In this document: positions 53,430-62,400 of the stretch, piece by piece
How positions within the stretch are numbered: position 1 is the first letter of the stretch
Layout: every line of letters starts with the position of its first letter
DNA from: Nostoc sp. UHCC 0926
GTDB taxonomy: Bacteria; Cyanobacteriota; Cyanobacteriia; Cyanobacteriales; Nostocaceae
Length of the DNA: 64,000 nt
Direction: 5' to 3'
NCBI RefSeq assembly: GCF_028623165.1
Contig: NZ_CP117770.1
Span: 62,001 to 126,000 of the forward strand
Notes under the pieces: model-generated
The model's database searches: none
The model's input: only the letters and a program-made list of their open reading frames with translations
What the model was told of the DNA's origin: nothing
Position numbers and translations under genes: made by a program

Positions 53430-54669
53430 TGATGGAGATGCCAAAGAAATTAAACGTGACTACTTGGATATTCTAGAAGCCCTACTTAAAAATATTCAGC
53501 AAAAAGCAAAATCAAAAGAAATACCGACTAGCAACGATATAAGTATTTATGCTGATGGTCAGCAGGTATATAAAGGACTTGTCGGACAATCACCATCTAA
53601 AAATTTATTGACTTCCGAACAACTAGAAAATATTAACAAAGCGATAACTGACCCCAAAAATTCTCAAGGTACTATCTTGATCAAGATTGGTAAATCGGAA
53701 GTTTTTCGCGTTCAAAATGGACGGATAACCAATGATTTATTAGGTTTAGCTCCCCCATCACAGCCAAATAAAGTTGTAACGAAGGAGCGAATTTATAGTG
53801 TAGAAGCTTTGCAAAAACAAGTGAAAGTTTTACAAAGTAAACTTCAAGCACAGCAAAAACTTGTTGAAAGTATCAAAGAGACGCAACAAACGCCTGAATC
53901 GCTGTCAAAGTTAATTGACCAAGTTGCCGAAATGGGTAAATCTTTGGAGAAACAACAGCAGTTGATTGAAAATACTCAAAAAGCATTGTCCCAGGTGAAT
54001 GAACGTTCTTTACCACAAATTCAAAATACGGTTCTTCAAAACTGGGTGGGTACGGTTGAGAACCAGGTAAAACAAACTGCCAAGAATGTTTTTGAGTGGG
54101 TTAAAGATGCGCTAACACCTGAAGTTACCAAGCTCAGAAACGAAATTGCTTTACTCAAATCTCAAATTAATGAACAAATTACTAGCTTCAAGGATGAAGT
54201 TAAATATCAGACTGACAGTGTAAGAAATGAACTCAATCAACAAGTTGGTAACTTAACAGGAGAATTACGTACACAAGCAGATAGTGTTAAAAACACTGTT
54301 GAGCAAAGCCTTATGGGTGTTAAGTCAGCTATTGACAATACTCGAACTGAACTACGACCTGCTGTTGATGATGTTAAAGGTCAAGCTATCGAGCAAAGTG
54401 TTAAAGCACTGCTGAATATCTTGGGCAAAGATAACCCTGATGGTTCCAAGAGTTTTAAAAGTACAAATTTTGATTTTGAACGCCTTGGCGATAATGTAAT
54501 TGTTCGTGCCAAAAACGGCGAGACTGTTCTCACTGATGGAGTTTTATCGCCTAACGTTTCAGAGAAACAGTTACAGGCACTTGATAAGGTTCAATCTGTT
54601 GTTAATATGCATCATCAAATTGAAAATAATGCTCAACAAAACTCAGAATTTAGAGCTATAAAGAGATAG
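53422..54669 (+). CDS. Long coiled-coil hypothetical protein
   Basis: 415 residues. An N-terminal small domain (NDISIYADGQQVYKGLVGQS, LIKIGKSEVFRVQNGR) is followed by about 200 residues of coiled coil (LQKQVKVLQSKLQAQQKLVE, ELNQQVGNLTGELRTQADSV) with apolipoprotein-like repeats. A C-terminal domain follows (FERLGDNVIVRAKNGETVL). Translationally coupled to the upstream gene. It could be a partner of the relaxase, whose gene converges on it, but no homology supports a function. Confidence 0.6.
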   Translation: MIDDGDAKEIKRDYLDILEALLKNIQQKAKSKEIPTSNDISIYADGQQVYKGLVGQSPSKNLLTSEQLENINKAITDPKNSQGTILIKIGKSEVFRVQNGRITNDLLGLAPPSQPNKVVTKERIYSVEALQKQVKVLQSKLQAQQKLVESIKETQQTPESLSKLIDQVAEMGKSLEKQQQLIENTQKALSQVNERSLPQIQNTVLQNWVGTVENQVKQTAKNVFEWVKDALTPEVTKLRNEIALLKSQINEQITSFKDEVKYQTDSVRNELNQQVGNLTGELRTQADSVKNTVEQSLMGVKSAIDNTRTELRPAVDDVKGQAIEQSVKALLNILGKDNPDGSKSFKSTNFDFERLGDNVIVRAKNGETVLTDGVLSPNVSEKQLQALDKVQSVVNMHHQIENNAQQNSEFRAIKR

Positions 54670-54744
54670 AAAATTGCGTCTTTATATGGTGCATTGATAA
54701 AAGTGGAATGGGTAAGGGATGATGAGGGGAAATAGGATTGTGGG

Positions 54745-54782
54745 GAAAGGGGAAAGGTTTTGAATACATCCTTTCCCCTTTC
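54745..54782. terminator. Bidirectional terminator between convergent genes
   Basis: gaaaggggaaagg (54745-54757) pairs perfectly with cctttcccctttc (54770-54782) across 12 bases. It lies between the coiled-coil gene (+) and the relaxase gene (-), the expected place for a shared terminator. T-runs flank the stem weakly. Confidence 0.6.
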
Positions 54783-54794
54783 TATCAGAAGTGT

Positions 54795-57700
54795 TTATCG
54801 TCTAAATCTACTTTGTTTGCTCTCATGGGATTGGGGAATTTCCAACAAGATCATAATCCGGGCTTTGTCCTCTCTAATTAATTGGCGAACCATATTCATT
54901 TTCTGTTCAAAAGTTAAAGATAAGTCAGCTTTACCGACAGGGTAAAATAACTTGTTGACTTGATCGCCTTTGACTTTTTCATCTTGAGCATATTTCCCTA
55001 CTTCAATAAATAAATCTGACATTTGTTGTTTATCTAAATGCTGGAGCATCTGCCTTAGAAGTGACTTTATATTTGTTGTAACTTGTTCCTTTTCTTCGAC
55101 AGCACCAGCAGTTTTTTGTTTAAGGCACTCCGACAATTTATCAATTATGGCGACTACATTGGTGACAATCTTAGTAAATTCACTATTAGCAGGATAAAAG
55201 GATAGTTCCTTGATTACAGTTGGTAATGTTTCAGCCAGTGCAGACTCAACAGATGATTGGTCAACATAATCAACTATCGCATTTATGGCGAGTTGTGATA
55301 TTTGACGTTGTTCTGATTGAATTAATGCTGTTGTCAGTTTGTCTAATGTAGTTGCTCCATTGGTTAAAGAAAGCTGATATTGAGAGAGTTCCTTGATTAG
55401 TATTGGTAAATTAACCTCAAGAGACTCAACAGATGACTGCTCAACATAATCAGTAATCGCATTTATAGCAAGTTGTGAGAGTTGGTGTTTTTCCTGTTCT
55501 GTGATCGCTGATGAAAGTTTGTCTAATGTGATTTTTCCATTGGTTAAATCCTGCTGATAATGTGAAAATTCCTGGATTAGAGGTTGCAATGTTTCAGCTA
55601 GTGCAACCTCAAGAGACGATTGCTCAACAAAATTAGTAATTGCGTTTACAATTCGCTCACTACTTCTATAACTTGTTGTCTGGTCAAGAATTGCTGAATT
55701 TTTTCTGTCAGTGTCTCCTGAGATACTCTCTGTTCGCTGATTTGTACCCTGACCGCCTCCAAAGAAGAGGTTAATTCTTGTAATGTCGTCTCCAAGCTGT
55801 TCGACTTCTTGGAGTTCAATGTCTCGGCTAATTGCTGTAAGAAATTCCTCATTTCTTCGGCTTGGCTCTGTTCTAAATGTAGGATTTTTGCGCTCAATTC
55901 CTGACTCAGTTCCTCGTGACTGCTCAACAATTTCTCTATTTTCTCGGTTAACACTACTAATTCCTGTGTCGGTTTTGGGTTGTTGTCGGTTGATGTCATC
56001 GGTTTGTCCTATAGATTGGTTTTGCTGTAAAGAACGTTGTTCTGGTGTTAACTTTTGAGGTGGTGATATCGTGGCAGCGCTCTTGTATTGATTCTGGCGT
56101 TGCCAGTCTCTTAAATTCATAGCTTGATGACTCAATTTCTCGTAAGCCAGTGGCCCACGAGCGACTATAAAATCATCGACACCTTTATCTGGCCCTGGCA
56201 AGCTGACAACTTTGACTTTGGCTCCTGATTTTTGCAACAATCTCCCAGTCACGGAAATATCTCGCTCGATATTGAGCTTAGTTTGGGGCTTGGTTTCATA
56301 GTCAAAGCAGAATTTGATTTCTCTATTAGGTGTAGCAAAAACCGCTAGCTCCTCATGCAGGTAAGACTTGCCAATTTTCTTGCCAAACTCATCTTTGGGA
56401 GTTCGGTATCCCGCCGAAATCCCAGGTAGCCCAATGGCAGCATGACCCTGACTCAACAGACTAGCTGCTTTTTTAGCTCCTTCTGCTAGAGCACACGGGA
56501 TATTATGTTTCCAGACACAGTACCAAAATCCTGATTTGCGCTCCTGTTGCGTGGGGTTAACTTTGTGTTTTCTGTAGATGCGCTCGGCTATCTCATCGGG
56601 GACATTAAGCAGGAAGATGCTTAAATCAACCTTCGGGGGATGCTCATATTTAATGAATTTCCCTTCAATTATTTGATTATTCTCATCTTTTTTGGGTCTT
56701 GGTTGATTTGGCTTGTAGCATCCCCATCGTTTAAGAGTTGGTTTATCACCTGGGGTTAAATCAGCGAATGAACGCGCATCAACTCCAGCATCACACCACC
56801 ATCCTCCAGCATCAAGATGAGAATATGCTCTGATTAATCCCTCCGTTAACCTCCCGGTATTTGTACGATTAAGTTTTTCACTAACCATGAGTCTTTCCCA
56901 AGACTCATGCTCACCACCTGCATAGTTGAATTGAAGACTCTCAAAGTTTTTTGCCGTAATATCAGGATGAATGGCACTTGATTCAAACTCTTGCCAGTGC
57001 TTTGGTTCAATAAAATTAGGTATTTTTTCAGTCTGATTGGGTGTCCAGAATGGTTCTGTGGGGACAGGAGATTTCAGTACTGGCTTGGAGAAAACCGATT
57101 CAACAGTATTATAATTTGGTGTCTCTTTCAAGACGGGCAAGACTTTAGAAGCAGGGGTGCAGGGGTGCAGAGGGGCAGAGGAGAAGTTAAATTTATCCCC
57201 GGCATTTGGGTACAACCCCATACTATTGGGGTTTCTCTCCTGCTCCCCATCTCCTCTGCCCCTCTGCTTCTTGTTGAGTACAGGAACAAATGTTGATGAA
57301 TCATGGCTTGTTGTCCGGCTAGATGCGACTGATTTCACAATTGGCTGGACAATTGAAGTAGATACTCTCGTCTCTTGTTTTAGTACTGGCTTCTCAAAAG
57401 GGGCACTTATATCTATAGTTATTGCTTGGTGCTGCTTGAAAGTCGATTTCTGAACCTGTTTTCGTAGCAATTCCAAAGCATTATCTTTGGCTTTGGACTG
57501 TTGCGCTAACCAGAGCAACCGTGTTGGATCTTCGGTGTAAATCTTTAATTCATGCCTTGCACGGCTGGCAGCAACATAAAAACTTTCCTGTCCAATAGTG
57601 AAATCTGCCGAAATTAACACCCGATCCGCAGTTTTCCCTTGGCTACTATATGTTGTACTCACAAGGGCATAGTCTAAGTTTTGCGCCTGTGCCAAACTAA

Positions 57701-59990
57701 TGCATTCAGTACGCTCATCAGCATATTTAATGTGGACTATGTTCAGGTCGATCCCTGTCACAGTAAATTCCTGTCCGTTACGTCGTCCCAATTGCCGATC
57801 GTTTTTCTTCCATTGCAGGCGATCGCCCACGGCAATTTCAATCTGGTGACTCTGGTAAACCGCTTTCTCAAAAGCCGTGTCTACATCCATTACCTGACCA
57901 TTATCACCAATTAGGGTCAACTTGTCAGTAGTTCGACCAACCACTTCATACAGTTTGCCTTTTTCCAGCCCCCGACGTTTATAGTCCCGTGTCGGCATGA
58001 CCACATCACCAATTTCAAAGTTATGGGCAAACCGCATCTGTACAATTGAAAGATTTTTGGTTTGCAATTGGGTAATGGTTGCAGTTTCTCCTAAAGTTCC
58101 CTCATCTTTTAACTGAGAGCGAATCGCTTGGGTAAGGGCAAGTCTTTCTGTATTTGTTCCAGCTAACACAAGAGTTTTGAGGCGCTGCTCTGGTGTTCCT
58201 ACTATATAATCACTAGCGATCTGCTCTATTTTAGATTCACTCTCTACTTGAAGTATGGAACCGTTGGCTTCTAGTCGTTTAAATCCTGCTTTTATTCTGC
58301 CATCGGCGATTAAATCTACTGCTAATTTTAATTGAGGGTCTTTTTGGCGCAACGATTCATTGAGGTGTGCGGTTTTGATTCCTGCTTGCTGCAAGGATTT
58401 GAAGGGATTACCTGCCGACACTGCTGATAACTGCCGAGTGTCACCTACTAAAATCACCCTAGCTTGAAGTAAGGTTGCTCGTTGTAGGAGTGCATGGGCA
58501 TCTTTAGCACTGAGTAAACCCGCTTCGTCCACAATCCAGATTTGATTTGGTTCAATTTCTTTTGGTTCAGTAACCAAAAGCCTAGCCACAGTAAGAGATT
58601 GAATCTCTAACTCTTCACTCAAAACCTTAGCAGCAGAGGAACTGGGGGCAAAGCCTTTGATGGTATATCCCCTATCTGTGGCGATCGCTTTCAACTCTTT
58701 GAGGGCAAAAGTCTTGCCAGCACCAGCTACCCCCTGCCATGCAATGAACTGGTCTTGTGTAAGGGCAGCTAATTCTACTGCTTGGCGTTGTCCGGTATTT
58801 AGTAAGGTGTTCTCTAAGTGGCTTTCGACTACTTCCGGGTGGGAAATGGAGTCAAATTTGCATTCACCTTGCTGCATCAAGTTAATCGTCGCCAACTCCC
58901 GCCGCACTGCTGTCATCGTCGTAAATTGGTCAGTTAATCCTGGTAGAGCGATTAACTCCTGATGTTCTCTAATTAGGGCTGCTGTTGCTGTTACATCAGT
59001 CGCCAGCCTTTCTTCTAGGATGAATTTTTCTAAATCCTCTTGTCTAAAGGCGACATTTCTCTCACTGCAATGTGCTAGAGCTAAATCCAAAACCTCTGCC
59101 AAACTTTTCTCATTGGCTGGTATATCCTGCCTTGTAAAAGAAGGCTTAACAAACCTAATCCCTAACGCCGCAGCTTCTGACTTCCAGAATGCAAGTAACT
59201 GTGAAGAAGGTAGTTTTTGCTTGCGCTGGCGGGTATCATCCCAAATTTTTTCACGTTCTGCCCAAGTCGAATTAGGACCCGATGAAGCGATGATTTGTTG
59301 TCGTCGCTTAGAAAATGTTTCTAAATCCTGTTCCTTAAACCCTTTGATATCAAATTGCCCATGTTTAAGGGGTTCTATTTCATACCCAAGTTTGAGCACC
59401 TCACGCGCCAGATAACTTTGATACGCCATTCCCAAGAATTTCTTGTTGGCGAATATCTCATTATTGCCCAGGCTCAACCATCTACCATCTGGGGTTTGAG
59501 TCATATTCATCAGCAAACAGTGTGTGTGCAGATGTGGGTCTAAGTCTCGGCTTTCGATGTGGTCAAACTGAGCGACGACAAAGTTACCAGTTTTAACTCT
59601 ATGTCTGTTGTTATCATCGGTCACTCTGGTATAGGCATAACGTTCTTCCATCAGTTTTATGACTTCAAATAATGCCCGATGATGGGCATCGATTAAACGT
59701 GTATCCCCACCTACCAATGCCATCAAGCTCACGCTTTTGGGGGCAGAGAATGTACAGTCTAATGCGGCTCTCTTCGTTTTTGGTTTGACTGCCCTGGCAT
59801 TTAACTGTTCTTTACCATCAGGCGATCTCCCCTCAATGATATTTTTGAAAGCTTCTTCGTCATCGACTGCCCCTGACAAACCCAATTTTTCAGCACCTTG
59901 ACCACTCCAAAGTGACTTACCAAGATGATAGTAATTCTTGATGAAGTAGTTCACTGCCATCTCTGAAGAGACGTTAGCCGCTGTTAGCAT
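54795..59990 (-). CDS. MobF relaxase-helicase fused to a DUF3854 TOPRIM module
   Basis: 1731 residues. Residues 1-300 form a MOB-F (TrwC/TraI) relaxase: candidate catalytic tyrosines Y15, Y20, Y21 and the metal-binding motif DPHLHTH (His153/155/157). Residues ~400-860 form a RecD-like SF1 helicase with Walker A GVAGAGKT (420-427) and Walker B WIVDEAGLLS. Residues ~1020-1280 contain the same conserved block and DUF3854 TOPRIM-like domain as the replication protein (AEGAKKAASLLSQGHAAIGL, LPGPDKGVDDFIVARGP). The C-terminus has three ~60-residue helical repeats. It should nick oriT, unwind and lead the transferred strand; the primase-like module is unusual. Intact, start at 59990. Confidence 0.92.
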   Translation of the reverse strand: MLTAANVSSEMAVNYFIKNYYHLGKSLWSGQGAEKLGLSGAVDDEEAFKNIIEGRSPDGKEQLNARAVKPKTKRAALDCTFSAPKSVSLMALVGGDTRLIDAHHRALFEVIKLMEERYAYTRVTDDNNRHRVKTGNFVVAQFDHIESRDLDPHLHTHCLLMNMTQTPDGRWLSLGNNEIFANKKFLGMAYQSYLAREVLKLGYEIEPLKHGQFDIKGFKEQDLETFSKRRQQIIASSGPNSTWAEREKIWDDTRQRKQKLPSSQLLAFWKSEAAALGIRFVKPSFTRQDIPANEKSLAEVLDLALAHCSERNVAFRQEDLEKFILEERLATDVTATAALIREHQELIALPGLTDQFTTMTAVRRELATINLMQQGECKFDSISHPEVVESHLENTLLNTGQRQAVELAALTQDQFIAWQGVAGAGKTFALKELKAIATDRGYTIKGFAPSSSAAKVLSEELEIQSLTVARLLVTEPKEIEPNQIWIVDEAGLLSAKDAHALLQRATLLQARVILVGDTRQLSAVSAGNPFKSLQQAGIKTAHLNESLRQKDPQLKLAVDLIADGRIKAGFKRLEANGSILQVESESKIEQIASDYIVGTPEQRLKTLVLAGTNTERLALTQAIRSQLKDEGTLGETATITQLQTKNLSIVQMRFAHNFEIGDVVMPTRDYKRRGLEKGKLYEVVGRTTDKLTLIGDNGQVMDVDTAFEKAVYQSHQIEIAVGDRLQWKKNDRQLGRRNGQEFTVTGIDLNIVHIKYADERTECISLAQAQNLDYALVSTTYSSQGKTADRVLISADFTIGQESFYVAASRARHELKIYTEDPTRLLWLAQQSKAKDNALELLRKQVQKSTFKQHQAITIDISAPFEKPVLKQETRVSTSIVQPIVKSVASSRTTSHDSSTFVPVLNKKQRGRGDGEQERNPNSMGLYPNAGDKFNFSSAPLHPCTPASKVLPVLKETPNYNTVESVFSKPVLKSPVPTEPFWTPNQTEKIPNFIEPKHWQEFESSAIHPDITAKNFESLQFNYAGGEHESWERLMVSEKLNRTNTGRLTEGLIRAYSHLDAGGWWCDAGVDARSFADLTPGDKPTLKRWGCYKPNQPRPKKDENNQIIEGKFIKYEHPPKVDLSIFLLNVPDEIAERIYRKHKVNPTQQERKSGFWYCVWKHNIPCALAEGAKKAASLLSQGHAAIGLPGISAGYRTPKDEFGKKIGKSYLHEELAVFATPNREIKFCFDYETKPQTKLNIERDISVTGRLLQKSGAKVKVVSLPGPDKGVDDFIVARGPLAYEKLSHQAMNLRDWQRQNQYKSAATISPPQKLTPEQRSLQQNQSIGQTDDINRQQPKTDTGISSVNRENREIVEQSRGTESGIERKNPTFRTEPSRRNEEFLTAISRDIELQEVEQLGDDITRINLFFGGGQGTNQRTESISGDTDRKNSAILDQTTSYRSSERIVNAITNFVEQSSLEVALAETLQPLIQEFSHYQQDLTNGKITLDKLSSAITEQEKHQLSQLAINAITDYVEQSSVESLEVNLPILIKELSQYQLSLTNGATTLDKLTTALIQSEQRQISQLAINAIVDYVDQSSVESALAETLPTVIKELSFYPANSEFTKIVTNVVAIIDKLSECLKQKTAGAVEEKEQVTTNIKSLLRQMLQHLDKQQMSDLFIEVGKYAQDEKVKGDQVNKLFYPVGKADLSLTFEQKMNMVRQLIREDKARIMILLEIPQSHESKQSRFRR
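55120..55655 (-). repeat. Three ~60-residue repeats in the relaxase tail
   Basis: The relaxase C-terminus contains consecutive units: NAITNFVEQSSLEVALAETL, NAITDYVEQSSVESLEVNLP and NAIVDYVDQSSVESALAETL. Each is followed by LIxELSxYQxxLTNGxxTLDKL-like sequence and SQLAI, although the third diverges. The pattern shows tandem duplication of a helical module, probably a partner-binding region. Confidence 0.7.
55646..55999 (-). CDS. Nested coiled-coil frame within the relaxase gene
   Basis: A 117-codon frame on the same strand, in another frame than the relaxase. It reads MTSTDNNPKPTQELVVLTEK, SAKILHLEQSQAEEMRNFLQ and TLQELTSSLEAVRVQISEQR, with clear heptad patterns. An AGGA lies seven bases upstream of its ATG. 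The overlapping relaxase segment is by contrast Asn/Arg/Gly-rich and disordered-looking. Either it is a nested gene, or two compensating frameshifts have changed an ancestral coiled coil of the relaxase. The second is the simpler idea; I cannot decide. Confidence 0.4.
   Translation of the reverse strand: MTSTDNNPKPTQELVVLTEKIEKLLSSHEELSQELSAKILHLEQSQAEEMRNFLQQLAETLNSKKSNSLETTLQELTSSLEAVRVQISEQRVSQETLTEKIQQFLTRQQVIEVVSEL
57148..57270. repeat. Inverted low-complexity repeat inserted in frame in the relaxase gene
   Basis: Left arm gcagaggggcagaggaga (about 57167-57184) and right arm tctcctctgcccctctgc (about 57250-57267) form a large inverted repeat with tandem gcaggggt units. The region codes for a low-complexity linker (KKQRGRGDGEQERNPN..., SSAPLHPCTPASK) between helicase and TOPRIM modules. 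A related G-rich tract is at 570-598. Confidence 0.7.
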
Positions 59991-60320
59991 GGCTCACCCT
60001 GACTCTGGACAAAACATAACTCAATACTCCTTCTATTCCACTGACAGAAATTCTGTTTATTTTCTCTGCTGGGAAGATAATCACCCTTTAAATAACTATT
60101 GAATGTCGTTGTTAACCCACATCATCAAATGTAACCACGCTTGATGACGAGTGAAAATATTTTAGCGCTCATTGTATTTTTAGTTTTTTCTCCAAAAGGT
60201 AATTGATATTTAATATAGCAAAAAACTACAGCATTCTTTCCGCCAAATATGGCGTACTGTGCGTCATCAAAAGATGGATTCCAGGGGTTGTGGTTATTTA
60301 AGCGAATTACTAGATAATTG
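59991..60320. other. Upstream region of the relaxase, oriT candidate
   Basis: About 330 bases between the relaxase start and the iteron array. Short inverted repeats include cgcca/tggcg (60241-60254). MobF relaxases usually act at an oriT close to their gene, so this spacer is the likely place, but no nic sequence is recognisable. Confidence 0.3.
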
Positions 60321-60540
60321 GGAGAATCTTTGAGAAAATTGGGAAGTGTTGGGAAGTACTAGGAAGTCTTGGGAAGTCTTAGGAATTGTTGGAAAATATT
60401 AAGCTAATGACAATTTTGTGACTGGATGATGTTGAATAGTTGAAAAGGTAAGAAATGAATTGGAGATTTTGAAGATGTTGTTGAGATATTGGGAGATATT
60501 GAATGTAGTTGGTAAGAATTGGAAATTTGGAGATTTTGTG
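60321..60540. repeat. Two arrays of 10-bp iterons, parC-like centromere candidate
   Basis: Array 1 (60321-60400) has eight consecutive 10-bp units close to GGGAAGTCTT (ggagaatctt, tgagaaaatt, gggaagtgtt, gggaagtact, aggaagtctt, gggaagtctt, aggaattgtt, ggaaaatatt). After about 60 bases, array 2 (60461-60540) has eight weaker units around ggagatattg. Two iteron blocks with near-helical period separated by a spacer recall R1 parC, where ParR binds and the promoter lies between. The ParM-like gene starts 168 bases later. It also produces a meaningless low-complexity frame on the other strand. Confidence 0.65.
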
Positions 60541-60707
60541 GATATTTTCTATCAGATGCACGAATTCAGGAAAAGTCAAAAAGTAGTACCAAAACTGTAA
60601 TCTTTCTTGATAAATGTGGGAATAATCACGGTTTGAGGGGTTAATATTGAGAGTAATTATCAATTATTTATGCAAAAAAAGGGTCAAAAACAGGGAGAAA
60701 TTTTCTT

Positions 60708-61823
60708 GTGGATTTAATGTTGAGCCTTGATCCGGGAACTTCAATGACGAAGATGGTTTATCGTGTTCTCTCTGAGATTTCGTACAAGTCAGAATTGCTG
60801 TGTATGGAACCAGAGTTAATTAAGATTTCCAAAGACTCACTCTCTTTATATGAGTCTGGGCAAATGAATCGGCCCAATCCAGAGAATGAAGCTTGGATAG
60901 AGTACAACGAAGAATATTATGCGGTTGGGTTTTTGGCACAAAAGTATTTTGAAGCGCGAATCAATTTTTTAGAACTCAAGTATGAGAACGCGATTCCAAA
61001 AACTTTGGCAGCAGTGGGGGCAATAGCGATTAGAGATTCTTTGAAGGCAAACTTTGATTTATCCTTGGGACTGCTATTGCCTTATGGGGAGTGGGAAGAT
61101 AGAGAGAGATTGGAGAGGGGTTTAATTAAGGCACTGTCTAGCTTTAGCTTTCGAGGTCAACAATTTTGTATAAATCTGATTAACTTTCAGTGCTTGCCCG
61201 AAGGTGGGGGACTGATATTGACGCGAAGTAAAAAACTTGGCACAGATTTCAATAAAATGAACATTGCTGTGGTGATGCTGGGTTTTCGGGATATATCAGC
61301 CGTAATCTTTGAGCGGGGTATCTCAACTGGAAAGACGGAAGGATTGGGCTTGGCGTGGATGCTGGAGAGAATCAAAAGCCGAACATCAGGGCAAAACTTA
61401 CATGATCTGTTAAAGGCTGTTCATCTATCAGGCCCGACATTGAAACCGAGATACTGCAAACCTTTGGCTCGGAGCAAGAAGTCTGATTTTAAGGTTGAGG
61501 AGATAGCACAAATTATTGAAGTGGCTGACTTATCTCGTAAAGAATACTGGGAAAGGGTATCAACTTGGCTCAAGATTAATATTCCTGCCCATATTGAGCA
61601 AGTCATTATTGGTGGTGGAACGTCGGAATATTTAGGCTCGGAGTTGAAAAATTTGTTTACTCATACCGACATTTCATGGGCAGCAGAATTATCTGAGGAT
61701 GTGCGTTTAGCTTTTAACCTGCCGATTAAAAAAGATGCCTTGTGCTTGCGTTTCACTGATGTATATGGATTGTTTCGTTACCAACACGCTACGTCATCCA
61801 TTTCAAAGCATTGTGCTTCTTAA
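60708..61823 (+). CDS. parM: ParM/StbA-like actin-family partition ATPase
   Basis: 371 residues of the actin-like fold. Phosphate-1 loop LSLDPGTSMTKMVYRVL is at the N-terminus. The adenosine motif is VIIGGGTSEYLGSELKN and the connecting segments (NIAVVMLGFRDISAVIFERG, GKTEGLGLAWMLE) lie in the expected order. ParM filaments push plasmid copies apart. The start is taken as GTG 60708, eight bases after a GGGAG ribosome site; an ATG at 60717 is too far. The parC-like array upstream and a small gene downstream complete a type II partition locus. Confidence 0.82.
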   Translation: MDLMLSLDPGTSMTKMVYRVLSEISYKSELLCMEPELIKISKDSLSLYESGQMNRPNPENEAWIEYNEEYYAVGFLAQKYFEARINFLELKYENAIPKTLAAVGAIAIRDSLKANFDLSLGLLLPYGEWEDRERLERGLIKALSSFSFRGQQFCINLINFQCLPEGGGLILTRSKKLGTDFNKMNIAVVMLGFRDISAVIFERGISTGKTEGLGLAWMLERIKSRTSGQNLHDLLKAVHLSGPTLKPRYCKPLARSKKSDFKVEEIAQIIEVADLSRKEYWERVSTWLKINIPAHIEQVIIGGGTSEYLGSELKNLFTHTDISWAAELSEDVRLAFNLPIKKDALCLRFTDVYGLFRYQHATSSISKHCAS

Positions 61824-61839
61824 TTAAAGGAATAATGAA

Positions 61840-62274
61840 ATGCTTTCAGATGTTGAGTTTCGCTTACGAAGTAGAGTTAAGGCTGATAGTAAAGAAGCGG
61901 TGGTAATTAAGTATCTCAACTCCAGAGACACTCTTTATCCTGCTAGGGATATGGCAATGATTGCGATTAGCAGCTATTGGTTGCCTTTAGCTTATCAAGC
62001 TGTGGATCAATCCGTGAATTTAGAGCCACACATTCGTGCTTGTCTTTACCGCCTTCAACTCCACTCTTCATATTTGATGGGACTGCTGGGAGAAATCCCC
62101 TCTCAAGGAACGCCGATGATTGCAGTAGCCTCTAATCAATCACAGCCACTACAACTAATACAATCATCACCATTACCAATATCCAGGACTTCAGTCAAAG
62201 AACCATTACAAATAGCCAGAACTCCCGTTCCAGTTGAATTGGAGTCGGGAACTGACTGGTTAAATCCTTTTTAG
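61840..62274 (+). CDS. Putative ParR-like adaptor
   Basis: 144 residues, 16 bases after parM. The N-terminal 85 residues are helical (FRLRSRVKADSKEAVVIKYL, MAMIAISSYWLPLAYQAV) and could include a ribbon-helix-helix-like DNA-binding part. The C-terminal ~60 residues are Pro/Ser-rich and disordered (QPLQLIQSSPLPISR) and could be the ParM-contacting tail, as in ParR. No direct homology is seen; the assignment rests on position, size and architecture. Confidence 0.5.
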   Translation: MLSDVEFRLRSRVKADSKEAVVIKYLNSRDTLYPARDMAMIAISSYWLPLAYQAVDQSVNLEPHIRACLYRLQLHSSYLMGLLGEIPSQGTPMIAVASNQSQPLQLIQSSPLPISRTSVKEPLQIARTPVPVELESGTDWLNPF

Positions 62275-62285
62275 GACTGACCGAA

Positions 62286-62378
62286 CAATTCGCAATGACG
62301 CTCGTTCGCGGAGCGTGATTGCGTACAGCCCTTTGGGCATGAAAACAGCGGAGCCGGGCGTAGCAAGAGTGCGAATTG
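62286..62378. repeat. Small inverted-repeat element
   Basis: Terminal CAATTCGCA (62286-62294) and TGCGAATTG (62370-62378) flank an internal hairpin (gacgctcgttcgcggagcgtg). The end sequence matches the heptamer repeats at 46779 and 29324. It is a MITE-like unit inserted between two genes of the partition operon. Confidence 0.6.
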
Positions 62379-62400
62379 TTTTAAATAGGAGTGCATGATT

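Noticed and set aside
57157-57453. Plus-strand frames opposite the relaxase gene (56991-57453)
   Set aside because: They arise from the inverted low-complexity repeat and lack recognisable domains; the relaxase frame on the other strand is well supported.
60379-60663. Minus-strand 94-residue gene over the iteron region
   Set aside because: Its sequence is the low-complexity translation of the 10-bp repeats and it lacks a proper start context; the region fits a DNA-binding array better.
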